Source: JAFEDN01 sp963697455 (GTDB lineage: Bacteria > Pseudomonadota > Gammaproteobacteria > Coxiellales > Coxiellaceae). Taken from it: a stretch of 64,000 bases of DNA. This document shows positions 25,366 through 34,408 of the stretch, one piece after another. The notes under the pieces are model-generated. The model ran no database searches. It was not told the origin of the DNA and saw only the letters and a program-made list of their open reading frames with translations. The DNA is taken from positions 62,001 to 126,000 of the forward strand of contig CAVOOI010000014.1 in NCBI GenBank assembly GCA_963697455.1, written 5' to 3'. The translations under genes were made by a program, and so were the position numbers. The first letter of the stretch is position 1, and each line of letters opens with the position of its first letter.

Positions 25366-27141
25366 ATGACGAAGCGTTATTTGGGTGAAACAGTAGATTC
25401 TCATCCTGATTCAAAAAGGCCAAAATACTCTCAAGATTCAGATTACGCATTGACCGCACCGGCAATTTCAGATAATTCCATAGAATCATCAATATCTGCG
25501 CAACTGGAGTCAGTAATAACTGATCTGTCAACGCACCCTATCAATCCCAATTTTGTATTACCATTAAGCAAGCAAATAGAAAGAATGATCTCTTTGTTGT
25601 CGAAATCGCTAGTTTCAATTCCACAACCACCTTCAGATTTAGAAGTGCAGCAACATCTTGATAAATTGAAAATTTTTTTTGAGCAAAAACCCGGTAGAAA
25701 CCCAACAAAAGCGCAGAACCAGGCTCGTAAAACCCAAATTTCGGAGATATTAAATTGGGTATTAAGGCCGTTATTGGATGATCAAACTCAGTTAAAGTTT
25801 TTTGCATATGACAACCAGTATTCGCTTTTACCACTCTTATGCAACATGCGCCTGAAAATTGATTCAGAATTATTGAACAAAGTTTTTAAGTTATTTATAA
25901 ACAATAAACAGAACGATGTGGTTAAACAACAAACGATAAAAGCTATCCAGTATTTAATAAATGTGCAAATGAGACCCACAGAAAGTGATCCCAATTTTCG
26001 AAACTTGGTATCCTGTATAAAAATTCTGGATGACTATAATCATCTGTATAAATTAAAAGAGCGGGAAATTAAAAAAAGTTTAATCGGATTTTTATTTTTC
26101 TTACCTGGCAATCTTTCAATTTCAATACTACAAACTGTAGCAAGTAAAACCGCTTTGGATTTAAAACTGGCTGTTCTACAATCGTGGATTTCTTACCATT
26201 GGGGCGCTTGCCATTGGGGCAGCTATAATTCCCCTAAAAAACTCGAACCTTTACCCTGCATACTTTCTTATCCCTCGTTTGAGGATGAAAAGAGGGCCAT
26301 TTTTTTTGTTAAGCACTTGATTCACGAGAATATCAACGAACTTATAGAGAACTTAAAAAAGCCGTTAGATGAAAACGATCTACGATGGGGAGGGACTCAA
26401 AAAAAGGATGATGAGAGCTCACCGATCATCAACTATTTCTTATTTGAACCTGGGAAAACCAATTACGGTTCCTTACTATTTATAATTGGCATCCTGTTTC
26501 GAAATGAGGAGCTATTGGAAATATTCGCACAGTCGGGTTTTGATAACTACTGTGCGATGGAATACTCAACTGAGAATAACACATCAGCAAAACGGAAATA
26601 ATTATCCTACTAACATGTTTTTGTCTAGCTTTTTAGCCACTTTTTTCCTGCCTTTATTTACTTTGTATTTGCAAAATATAACAAAAATTATTGAATGCCC
26701 AGATCTTGACTTAATTTTAGAGGGATTTTCCAACCGCGATCAAAAAAAGTTAGTCCCGATAATCATTTATACTATCAGGATAATAATAGTTACTATCGGG
26801 GATATTTATCCTTCTGGGAAATTTTAATTAAACAGCCTCAACTGGTTTTAGAAGTATCAAAAGTTTTGGGACAATTTGAAAAATTATGTGAAGATCAATT
26901 AGGGCAGACTCTTCCTAAGGAACTAATCACTATTATTAATGAGTATTTATTTCACCCTCTTCGCGAGATGTTTCGTAAACCGGCCTCTAGTGCGCCAGCC
27001 TCCCAAGACAATTTAAAAAATAGGCTTTTGTCTTCAACTCCCAGTGCTTCATTCCTCAGCATGCTGCATTCCAGCGCCTCGAGTTCGCAGCCTGAGAGTA
27101 CGTGGTCCACTATGACGTCAACCGCCACTCCACACAAGTAA
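25366..27141 (+). pseudogene. broken effector-like gene, two frameshifts
   Basis: I do not recognise the product. The first frame runs from ATG 25366 (MTKRYLGETVDSHPDSKRPK; GGGAG at 25354-25358) to a stop at 26601. Coding-like sequence then continues in the +2 frame (LFTLYLQNITKIIECPDL) to about 26750 and returns to the first frame (DNHLYYQDNNSYYRGYLSFW) up to 27141. One inserted base near 26580-26600 and one lost base near 26744-26758 restore a ~590-residue protein. Its end is serine-rich (LHSSASSSQPEST). Soluble helical body and serine-rich tail recall the protein at 11709-13535. Sequencing error is the alternative to real decay. Confidence 0.6.
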
Positions 27142-27251
27142 TGTCTCATAATAGTTAGTCCAAAGATATTGCAACGGAAATGACAATGAATTACATTAGG
27201 ACTCCGGTTCCCTTGCATAGGGGGAGCAAATTTCTCGCATGGGGTAGATAA

Positions 27252-28827
27252 ATGTTACAAACCATCAGTAAACATATACAGGGGTGGATTTCCTGGGTTG
27301 TCATCGGCATCATTGCCGCTGCTTTCGTATTTTGGGGATTGGAATATTATCTAACCAACAGCAGTGACCGGCAAAACGCCGTAGCCAAGGTTAATGGCGT
27401 CAAAATTACTAGCAAACAAGTGGATAACACCTACGAAGCTTTGCAACGTAACTATACTCAACAAGGCGGGGTGCTGGATAATCAAGCGCACAGCACTCCA
27501 AAATTTAGCGTTGCAACAACTTATTTTAAATCAGGTGCTGCTCCAAACCGCAGATAAAATGGGGTTTGTGGTTAGTATGGAAGAACTTCAGCAGGAGGTT
27601 TTGCGGATTCCCGCCTTCCAAGTTAAAGGTCAATTTTCTCCCGAACGCTTTCAACAATTACTCAGCAATAATGGGATGAGTCCTGAGCAGTTTTTATCAA
27701 ACCTTCAGGGGTCATTATTAATAGATCAATTATCTTACGGCATTCGCAATAGCGCACTGGTCACTTCCCAGGAGTTAGCTAGAGTGTATGGAATGCTGTA
27801 TCAACAACGCAGTTTCGGGTATTTTATTCTGCCAAGCGCGCATTTTATTGCCGTTACTCAGCCTACCGATGAGCAAATTAACTCTTATTATCAGCAGCAT
27901 GCAGATCAGTTCCGTACGCCCGAACAGGTTAAAGTGGCTTATTTATTGCTAACCCCGCAAAGCCTGCAAGCGGAAATTAAAGTTAACCCGGCTGATATTC
28001 AGCAGTTCTACCAGGACCATGCTAGTGAATTTGGCAGCAAACCTTTAGAGCAGGTTAAGGCTAATATCGAACAGCGGTTATCGCAGCAGCAATTAAATCA
28101 ATTATTGGCCGCTAAGAGTGAGCAGTTGGAAAATTCAGCTTATACTAATCCCTCGTCGTTAGAGGATGCCGCTAAAGCTGTAGGTCTACCAATCCAAACC
28201 AGCGAATTTATGTCACGTCAGGGTTTAAAAAACAATCCTGTGTTTGCTGATCCCAAAGTGCTGGCTGTCGTATTCAGCGATGAAGTGTTGAAGCAAAACA
28301 ATAATAGTGAGCTTATCGAATTGAAAGATGGCAGTTTTTTGGTAGTTAGGATCGCTGAACATCAACCCAGTCAGAACCAACCCCTCGCGGCGGTTCATGA
28401 CCAAATCAAACAGCTGTTGCAAAAAGATCAAGGCCAAAAACAGGCCGGATTGCAAGCGTATCAAATCCAACAGGCTTTGGAAAATGGCGAACCGGTAGAA
28501 TCGTTGGCGAAACGTTATCACTTACAATGGGTCAATAAGGTCAATGTTACCCGCCAAGATAAAAGCTTACCTGAACAGCTGGCATCCGCTATTTTTAATT
28601 TACCCCCCAGCGCTGATCCTGCCAAGAAAGTAAGCACCTCAGTTATATTAAGCAACGGTGACTATGCTATTATTCAATTAGAGAGTTTTCATAATGCCGA
28701 TTTCAGCCAAGCGAGTGCTGATGATCAAGCGAAATTACGCGCTGATCTAGCCAATCGCTGGGGCGAATTAGAGTATGAATTATTCGCAAAAAGCGCTCAA
28801 GACCAGGCCAAAGTCAAAAAATTGTAG
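27252..28827 (+). pseudogene. ppiD: PpiD periplasmic chaperone, frameshifted, parvulin domain absent
   Basis: PpiD is an inner-membrane-anchored periplasmic chaperone near SecYEG. The N-terminus (MLQTISKHIQGWISWVVIGI) with one membrane helix and the SurA-like chaperone region are clear, but the frame breaks near 27491. Deleting one C there gives DNQAQALQNLALQQLILNQ, joining 27252-27490 to the frame ending at 28827. The product would be about 524 residues, against roughly 620 in E. coli. The missing part is the parvulin domain: sequence passes from YYQQHADQF and YQDHASEF directly to KPLEQVKANIEQRL, which normally follows it. The frameshift may be a sequencing error; the domain loss cannot be. 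Confidence 0.8.
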
Positions 28828-28833
28828 CTATTC

Positions 28834-28870
28834 ATCCGTCATCCTGCAACTTGATTGCGGGATGACGGAT
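28834..28870. repeat. REP-like hairpin between ppiD and gdh
   Basis: ATCCGTCATCCTGCAA (28834-28849) pairs with TTGCGGGATGACGGAT (28855-28870) around loop CTTGA; 15 pairs are Watson-Crick and one is a wobble. No T-run follows. It may stop transcription or stabilise the ppiD transcript. A shorter relative lies at 3405-3421. Confidence 0.6.
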
Positions 28871-28901
28871 TACGAATGTGCAAACCAAAACGAGGGATAA
28901 T

Positions 28902-30128
28902 ATGGGCATTGAAGCCACACAATATTACGTAAAACATGCCATTGGCATGTTGGATATCTCGGATACGTTAGCTCAGAGTATTGAAAGGCCTTACCGAGTG
29001 GTCAAAACCGACGTGACCATTCAATTAGACAACGGGCAATTAGCTAATTTCACCAGTTTTCGAGTACAACATAATAATGCATTAGGGCCGATGAAAGGCG
29101 GCTTGCGCTACCATCCTACTGTAGATGAAGATGATGTGCACTCCTTGGCGTCGCTGATGACTTGGAAAACCTCTTTATTGCGCCTGCCTTTTGGTGGCGC
29201 CAAAGGTGGCATCAGTTGCGATCCTAAACTATTGTCGTCTGGCGAATTAGAGCGCATGACCAAAACCTTCACCAACAAAATCAAAGAAATTATCGGCCCT
29301 TACAAAGATATTCCAGCTCCGGATGTGAATACCAATGCCCAAGTTATGGCTTGGGTGATGTCCGAATATTCTAAGTATTGTGGATTTTCTCCCGCGGTAG
29401 TGACCGGAAAGCCCTTATTTTTATATGGATCGGAAGGTCGTGAAGAAGCGACTGGCCGAGGTGTGGTCATTACCACTGAAAAACTGTTGCAATTATATAA
29501 TAAGACTTTAAAGGGTACGCGAGTAGTCGTACAGGGATTCGGCAACGTTGGCTATCATGCTGCGCGCATTCTCCATGAAAAAGGCGCTAAGGTAATCGCC
29601 ATTTCTGATGTGAACGGTGGCATTTTTAACCAGGAAGGATTAAATGTTCCTGAATTAAAAAATCACTATGATCGTAATCAAAATGTGACTGATTTTTCAG
29701 GCGGTGAGCGCATTTCTAAAGAACAGTTATTAATTACTGAATGTGACGTATTAATTCCCGCTGCGCTAGGAGATTTATTTGATCGCAAGTTGGCAAGTGC
29801 GGTTAACTGCAAGTATATTGTCGAAGGCGCAAACGGCCCCACTTTACCAGAAGCCGATGAAGTATTCGAGAAAAGAGGCATTAAAGTCGTGCCGGATATT
29901 TTAGCGAATGCAGGCGGTGTTACCGTATCTTATTTTGAATGGGTGCAAAATATTCAGCAGTTCCGCTGGTCGTTGGAAAAGGTTCAAACGGAGCTAAACA
30001 TTTATATGTCTGACGCATTTGATCGAGTGATCAAAACCGCGGAAGCTAAAAAATGTAATTTTCGTGAGGCGGCTTTTTTAATCGGCATTGGCCGGGTGAT
30101 AAAGGCCTCATTAACTTTAGGATTGTAA
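28902..30128 (+). CDS. glutamate dehydrogenase (Glu/Leu/Phe/Val family)
   Basis: The 408-residue product catalyses reversible oxidative deamination of glutamate (or a related amino acid) with NAD(P). Family motifs: GPMKGGLRYHPTVDEDDV with the substrate lysine region, LPFGGAKGGI with the catalytic lysine, PAPDVNTNAQVMAW, and the dinucleotide fold VVQGFGNVGYHAA. Start ATG 28902 has GAGGGATAAT before it; ORF codons upstream back to 28878 are less likely. A cyclic-nucleotide-binding gene begins two bases after its stop. Confidence 0.94.
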   Translation: MGIEATQYYVKHAIGMLDISDTLAQSIERPYRVVKTDVTIQLDNGQLANFTSFRVQHNNALGPMKGGLRYHPTVDEDDVHSLASLMTWKTSLLRLPFGGAKGGISCDPKLLSSGELERMTKTFTNKIKEIIGPYKDIPAPDVNTNAQVMAWVMSEYSKYCGFSPAVVTGKPLFLYGSEGREEATGRGVVITTEKLLQLYNKTLKGTRVVVQGFGNVGYHAARILHEKGAKVIAISDVNGGIFNQEGLNVPELKNHYDRNQNVTDFSGGERISKEQLLITECDVLIPAALGDLFDRKLASAVNCKYIVEGANGPTLPEADEVFEKRGIKVVPDILANAGGVTVSYFEWVQNIQQFRWSLEKVQTELNIYMSDAFDRVIKTAEAKKCNFREAAFLIGIGRVIKASLTLGL

Positions 30129-30129
30129 T

Positions 30130-30660
30130 ATGGAAAAAGATATTCGTGAGAACTTATTATTTGAAGGCATTGATCCGAAATATGTCGATGAATTTCTAGC
30201 ATCGCTTCCCAAATCGGTTCATCTCAAAAAAGGTGAATTTTTATGGCATCAAAACGATGTCGGCAACAGTATGTATCTAATAAAATCTGGGGGTAAAATA
30301 GAAATATTGATTCATTCTAAAGTTGTGGGAGAAGATGAAACGACGGTGGCTGTTATTGAAGCCGGCGCAGTGATCGGTGAAGTGTGCGTGTTCGGTCAAA
30401 AGTTCCGCTCCGCGAGTGTTCGCGCTGCGGAGGATTCAGAATTATTGGTCATTGATGGGCAGAAATTTCAGCAGAAAATTCAGCAAAGAGACACGATTGC
30501 ATTGATGATGAGCTATAATGTGGCGAAGTTACTGACGCATCGTTTAATTAAGGCAAATGATTTTATCAGTAAAATACAGCAAATTTCCGATAAGGCAGTC
30601 GTTCAATCTGAAGTAGAACATTACCGGAAGCGTTTTTTCGACGATTCGCTATTTAACTAA
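30130..30660 (+). CDS. cyclic-nucleotide-binding domain protein without HTH
   Basis: The 176-residue product is a CRP-like cNMP-binding jelly roll: LKKGEFLWHQNDVGNSMYLI, GAVIGEVCVFGQKFRSASVR and a C-terminal helix. The G-E-x-x-x-F-G...R-x-A-S-V-R phosphate cassette is close to consensus, so nucleotide binding is plausible. There is no DNA-binding domain after it. The C-terminal 40 residues are charged helix. Start lies two bases after the glutamate dehydrogenase stop, which suggests the protein serves that enzyme or its regulation; this is inference. Confidence 0.85.
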   Translation: MEKDIRENLLFEGIDPKYVDEFLASLPKSVHLKKGEFLWHQNDVGNSMYLIKSGGKIEILIHSKVVGEDETTVAVIEAGAVIGEVCVFGQKFRSASVRAAEDSELLVIDGQKFQQKIQQRDTIALMMSYNVAKLLTHRLIKANDFISKIQQISDKAVVQSEVEHYRKRFFDDSLFN

Positions 30661-30661
30661 A

Positions 30662-31408
30662 ATGAACTTGCAGAACGATTTACCAGTTGCATTAATCACC
30701 GGCGGAGCGCGGCGAATAGGCGCCGTGATTGTTAAGACTTTGCATCACGCCGGTTATCGAGTGGTGATTCATTGTCATAACTCAATCGATCAAGCGCGTT
30801 CCTTAACGCACAGCTTAAATCAAATCCGGCCTCATTCGGCGGAGACATTAACTGCCGATTTAAATCAGTTTTCAGCTTTAGAATCTTTGATTACTCAAGC
30901 CCAGCAAATCTGGCAACGCTTAGATATATTAATTAATAACGCTTCCAGTTTTTTCCCCACCGCTGTGGGAGCTACCACTGAAGGTCAGTGGGAAGATTTA
31001 ATGAATACTAATTTAAAATCCCCTTATTTTCTGGCACAAGCAGCCGCGCCGTTTTTAACTATTCACCAAGGCTGTATTATCAATATTGCCGATATCCATG
31101 GTGAGCGCCCATTGAAAGGGCATCCAGTTTATTCCATCGCTAAAGCCGGATTAATCATGCTCACTCAAGCTTTAGCCCGAGAATTAGCCCCCCAAATTCG
31201 AGTGAACGCAGTCGCCCCTGGAATCGCTTTATTATCCGAAAAATTACTTCACGATGATAATTTAGTCCACCAACTAAAAGCCAAGACTCTACTAAAACGT
31301 TTTGCCGAACCAAAAGATATCGCCCAAGCCGTCCTCTTCCTACTCCAGCAACCCGCCATCACCGGCCAAGTTTTAAACATAGACTGTGGCCGTTCAATCC
31401 GAGGATAG
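30662..31408 (+). CDS. pteridine reductase-like SDR
   Basis: The 248-residue product is a short-chain dehydrogenase with the PTR1-type cofactor motif TGGARRIG, then NNASSFFPT, and the catalytic YSIAKAG. Pteridine reductases make tetrahydrobiopterin or reduce dihydrofolate. The arginine pair in the glycine motif favours NADPH. It starts one base after the preceding gene's stop, so it is probably the last gene of the gdh unit. Substrate is by family resemblance. Confidence 0.85.
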   Translation: MNLQNDLPVALITGGARRIGAVIVKTLHHAGYRVVIHCHNSIDQARSLTHSLNQIRPHSAETLTADLNQFSALESLITQAQQIWQRLDILINNASSFFPTAVGATTEGQWEDLMNTNLKSPYFLAQAAAPFLTIHQGCIINIADIHGERPLKGHPVYSIAKAGLIMLTQALARELAPQIRVNAVAPGIALLSEKLLHDDNLVHQLKAKTLLKRFAEPKDIAQAVLFLLQQPAITGQVLNIDCGRSIRG

Positions 31409-31483
31409 CAAACCGCCAATGACAGGCCCCGTTTTTTCAAAACTTGCGAGCAGGCGGATGTCGCTGGAATGCCACGGAATAGG

Positions 31484-31747
31484 TTAATAGTTTAACGATT
31501 CACGGATAAGAGAATTGCAAATTAGAATGGAAAATACTACGCCGATTTCCTTTAAAGCTTTTACAATTTTTTTATATTCGGGATTATTTCTCAAGCTCGA
31601 ATTATTTTTCAATAGGGTTTTAACTAAATTATTACAGTTTGAATTGTTGAAAGAAGTATGCTTTCCGTAAAAAATTTTGCTAACAATGTTAATCACTTTC
31701 ATCTTTTTCCAAATAATGCAGTAATTCTTCAGGGATATCAGGGCCAT
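31484..31747 (-). CDS. uncertain small ORF
   Basis: An 87-residue open frame with no recognised domain (KTLLKNNSSLRNNPEYKK). It has no convincing ribosome binding site and overlaps a better-supported 24-codon frame at 31689-31763 in another phase. It may be debris of a lost gene. The remaining ~75 bases between 31409 and 31483 hold nothing I recognise. Confidence 0.3.
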   Translation of the reverse strand: MALISLKNYCIIWKKMKVINIVSKIFYGKHTSFNNSNCNNLVKTLLKNNSSLRNNPEYKKIVKALKEIGVVFSILICNSLIRESLNY

Positions 31748-31763
31748 CAGAAACGAATTGCAT
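31689..31763 (-). pseudogene. possible N-terminal remnant of a SIR2-like protein
   Basis: A 24-codon frame, MQFVSDGPDIPEELLHYLEK plus four residues, begins seven bases after a strong AGGGAG and 31 bases after the upstream AlbA_2 gene. The words GPDIPEELL recall the start of SIR2-family defence proteins as I remember them. The frame then stops. It would be the stump of a second gene in the unit. The family link is tentative because only about 20 residues remain. Confidence 0.35.
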
Positions 31764-31793
31764 CGAAGTTCTCCCTAGTATTGATGGTATTTT

Positions 31794-33254
31794 TTAAACC
31801 CAATAGGGCTGATATTCGGCAAATTTGTTGCCGCTACTTTGATTTTTACGCTTGATGCGACCTGCGCTAACCGTATCTGCAATTAAGTTGGTGATTTGAT
31901 TACGCTGTTTTTCGTGGATCTTAAAACGTTGACGCAGTGTTGTGTTTGTGAGTGTCTGGTGAGATAGATATTGTAGTACTGCATGTTGGTAGCACGCTTC
32001 AATACGTTCTGCTTGTGACATTTCAGAAAATGTACGCGGAGAATATAGCGTTACTCGAAAAGCATTTTCCAGTACAGTGAAAGCTAGTGGTGGTAGACCA
32101 AATAACTCTATATCTGTGATTACCTTCTGAAAACCTGTTCCGCGTTCTTCACAAATGCGGTAGCGACGAAAGGCAGAAGCCAGGGTTTCGTTGCGTGATT
32201 CTGGTGTCGTGCCGATCAATCGATCTAACTGTTTGGTTGGGAGTAAGCCGCCTGGATTAGTAAATTCGATTCGGTTATCAAAAATCTCAACGATTGGGCC
32301 GGCGCCCGTTATATTGAAATCTTGGTGTATGAGAGCGTTAGCAAGCAGCTCACGCAAAGCACGTTCTGGATAGAGTGTAGTTTGTACACGCAGTGACTGC
32401 TTAATAATTTCAGAATGGGGGAGAATTCTATTCAAATATGTAATCAGACTTTCAAAGCTAATGGCATATCCTCTAGGCTCCAACAGCTCATCAATGGCAT
32501 TAACTTTGTTGGTACCTTGGTAACGAATAACTCGGGTGCGCTTACGCGACAGAGTATCGAATTGATCAAGGTCGCGAGCAGCGGCAATACCACCGAAGTG
32601 TGTGATATAATAACCGTTGCTATCAGCGATTATCATTTTCTCACTAATCAGCCAGGCCATTAATTCAGATGGATTTTCTGGTAATGGGCGCTGTAACAAC
32701 TTGGCAATTGTTGTAAGGTCAAGCAGATTTAAAACTTCTTGAGTGGTTAGCATGGGGGATGCCCGCAAGTCTTCCCAGCGTGGTGATGGGGTATGTACTA
32801 ACAGCGTTCCGATCTCTTGTCGTGATGCCTTGCGTGTCGTTCCTCCTGAGCGGATCCATGTCTCCTCAATAGATTTGCCACGCCGGTGTGCTGGTTTCCC
32901 TCGTCGCAGTTCTGGGATATAAATAAACAATAATGGGGTATTAGCTACCTCTACAACAGCATGATCTAGTGCTAATGGAGGATCGATTCCATGACGACCT
33001 AAATTGGCCAATTTATTTACGATTAACTCAACATCCTCTTGTGTGACTCCTATTAGCTGGGCATCAGAATCTGTCACTCCAAAAACAAGGAGGCCGCCAC
33101 CAGAGTAATTCGAGAAAGCTATCAGGTGTTCGATTAATCGATCACTATGTTCAGATAAGCCATTTTTCCAGTCAAGTTCATTGATTTCATGAGGAATGGG
33201 TTCGCGGCTAGATTTAAACCACGTATGTGCCTGAGTAATCCAATGTTTTTCCAT
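31794..33254 (-). CDS. AlbA_2 (Schlafen-type) ATP-binding protein
   Basis: The 486-residue product has an N-terminal AlbA_2/Schlafen fold (HLIAFSNYSGGGLLVFGVTD, then IYIPELRRGKPAHRRGKS and TWIRSGGTTRKAS) and a central HATPase_c_4-type domain (RALRELLANALIHQDFNITG, FDNRIEFTNPGGLL, RRYRICEERGTGFQKV). A winged helix probably ends it. Such proteins are called putative transcriptional regulators or RecG-like; some sit in defence loci. It is alone except for the stump downstream. The upstream region holds two copies of a 21-base sequence. Confidence 0.88.
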   Translation of the reverse strand: MEKHWITQAHTWFKSSREPIPHEINELDWKNGLSEHSDRLIEHLIAFSNYSGGGLLVFGVTDSDAQLIGVTQEDVELIVNKLANLGRHGIDPPLALDHAVVEVANTPLLFIYIPELRRGKPAHRRGKSIEETWIRSGGTTRKASRQEIGTLLVHTPSPRWEDLRASPMLTTQEVLNLLDLTTIAKLLQRPLPENPSELMAWLISEKMIIADSNGYYITHFGGIAAARDLDQFDTLSRKRTRVIRYQGTNKVNAIDELLEPRGYAISFESLITYLNRILPHSEIIKQSLRVQTTLYPERALRELLANALIHQDFNITGAGPIVEIFDNRIEFTNPGGLLPTKQLDRLIGTTPESRNETLASAFRRYRICEERGTGFQKVITDIELFGLPPLAFTVLENAFRVTLYSPRTFSEMSQAERIEACYQHAVLQYLSHQTLTNTTLRQRFKIHEKQRNQITNLIADTVSAGRIKRKNQSSGNKFAEYQPYWV

Positions 33255-33294
33255 GTGATAGCAACTGATTGATTTATATTGTAAAAAAATAAAA

Positions 33295-33559
33295 TTCCGT
33301 TTTCAAATGTGATAAGATTTTGAGAGGTAAATCATCAAGGTTTATCTTAATCATTGCCTCCTTATCGCTCGGATCTTCTATATGAATCTTAGCATTATTG
33401 AATCAAATATTAAATTCCTATCCAGAATTTAGAAAAGGTGATAGCTGGGGTAAGGCAGTCCTTAATGTATATAATAGGTGTATATAGAGCAGGTGGGTGT
33501 GATAATAACCTATTGATTTATTTCAATAAATAGAAATTTTCCGTTTTCAAATGTGATAA
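33295..33559. repeat. 21-bp direct repeat pair in AlbA_2/tpiA gap
   Basis: TTCCGTTTTCAAATGTGATA plus one further A occurs at 33295-33315 and again at 33539-33559, same orientation, 223 bases apart. The preceding AT-rich bases (ATTGATTTAT) also agree in part. The first copy is 41 bases upstream of the AlbA_2 start codon and could be an operator; the second lies 90 bases before tpiA. A duplication scar is the alternative. The 395-base gap shows no gene. Confidence 0.75.
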
Positions 33560-33649
33560 AAAGGTATTCCCGCCTGGATTCAATCACGTCACTGTTTAAT
33601 TGAGACTAATTAGCTGGTGAAATAAGATTTAATTCGTTAGAATGCGGTC

Positions 33650-34408
33650 ATGCGAAATCAATTAATTGCCGGCAATTGGAAAATGAATGGCTCTGCAACC
33701 AGTATTAAAACGCTGGTACAGGAGTTATTGCAAAATCGTCAGCGTTTTGCTGGGGTTGAAGTGGCCGTGTTCCCGCCATTCGTTTATTTAGAGCAGGTAG
33801 CCCAGTATTTGCAGGGTTCTTCCATCACCTGGGGTGGCCAAAACGTATCTGGCGAACCATCCGGCGCCTTCACTGGTGAGATTTCAGCCGCCATGCTGCA
33901 GGATCTGCATTGCCGTTATGTCATTGTCGGTCATTCCGAACGCCGCACCCTATTTGGGGAAACCGATCAACTCATCGCCGCCAAGTTTGTGGCTGCCCTA
34001 AAGGCCGGTTTACGTCCAATCTTATGTGTTGGGGAAACCGCGGCCGAACGTAAAGAAGGCGCAACTCTCAGCGTGATTCACCAGCAACTTGCAGTCGTAC
34101 TTAAATTAGCTGATAATCTGCCTAATTTAGCCGAAGCCGTGGTAGCTTATGAACCGGTATGGGCAATTGGGACGGGGCAAAATGCTTCACCTGAACAGGC
34201 CCAGGAAGTACACCAGGCGATTAGAAAGCAATTGAGCCAATCGCATGCTGAATTAGGTGCAAAGATCAGAATTATTTATGGCGGTAGCGTCAAAGCTGAC
34301 AATGCGGCGGCTCTGTTTAAACAGAGCGATATTGATGGAGCGTTGGTGGGCGGCGCTTCACTTCATGCAAACCAATTTATTGAGATCATAGAACAATGCA
34401 AGCGTTAA
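33650..34408 (+). CDS. tpiA: triosephosphate isomerase
   Basis: TpiA interconverts dihydroxyacetone phosphate and glyceraldehyde 3-phosphate. The 252-residue product has all catalytic residues: Lys11 in GNWKMNG, His95 in VGHSERR and Glu168 in AYEPVWAIGTG, plus the phosphate loop GGSVKADNA. It overlaps secG by 13 bases, the usual arrangement in this class. Confidence 0.98.
   Translation: MRNQLIAGNWKMNGSATSIKTLVQELLQNRQRFAGVEVAVFPPFVYLEQVAQYLQGSSITWGGQNVSGEPSGAFTGEISAAMLQDLHCRYVIVGHSERRTLFGETDQLIAAKFVAALKAGLRPILCVGETAAERKEGATLSVIHQQLAVVLKLADNLPNLAEAVVAYEPVWAIGTGQNASPEQAQEVHQAIRKQLSQSHAELGAKIRIIYGGSVKADNAAALFKQSDIDGALVGGASLHANQFIEIIEQCKR

Noticed and set aside
20041..27251. Direct repeat of the tRNA-Asp 3' end as island boundary
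   Set aside because: I looked for the terminal ~20 bases of the tRNA near ppiD and found no match, so no attachment site is reported.
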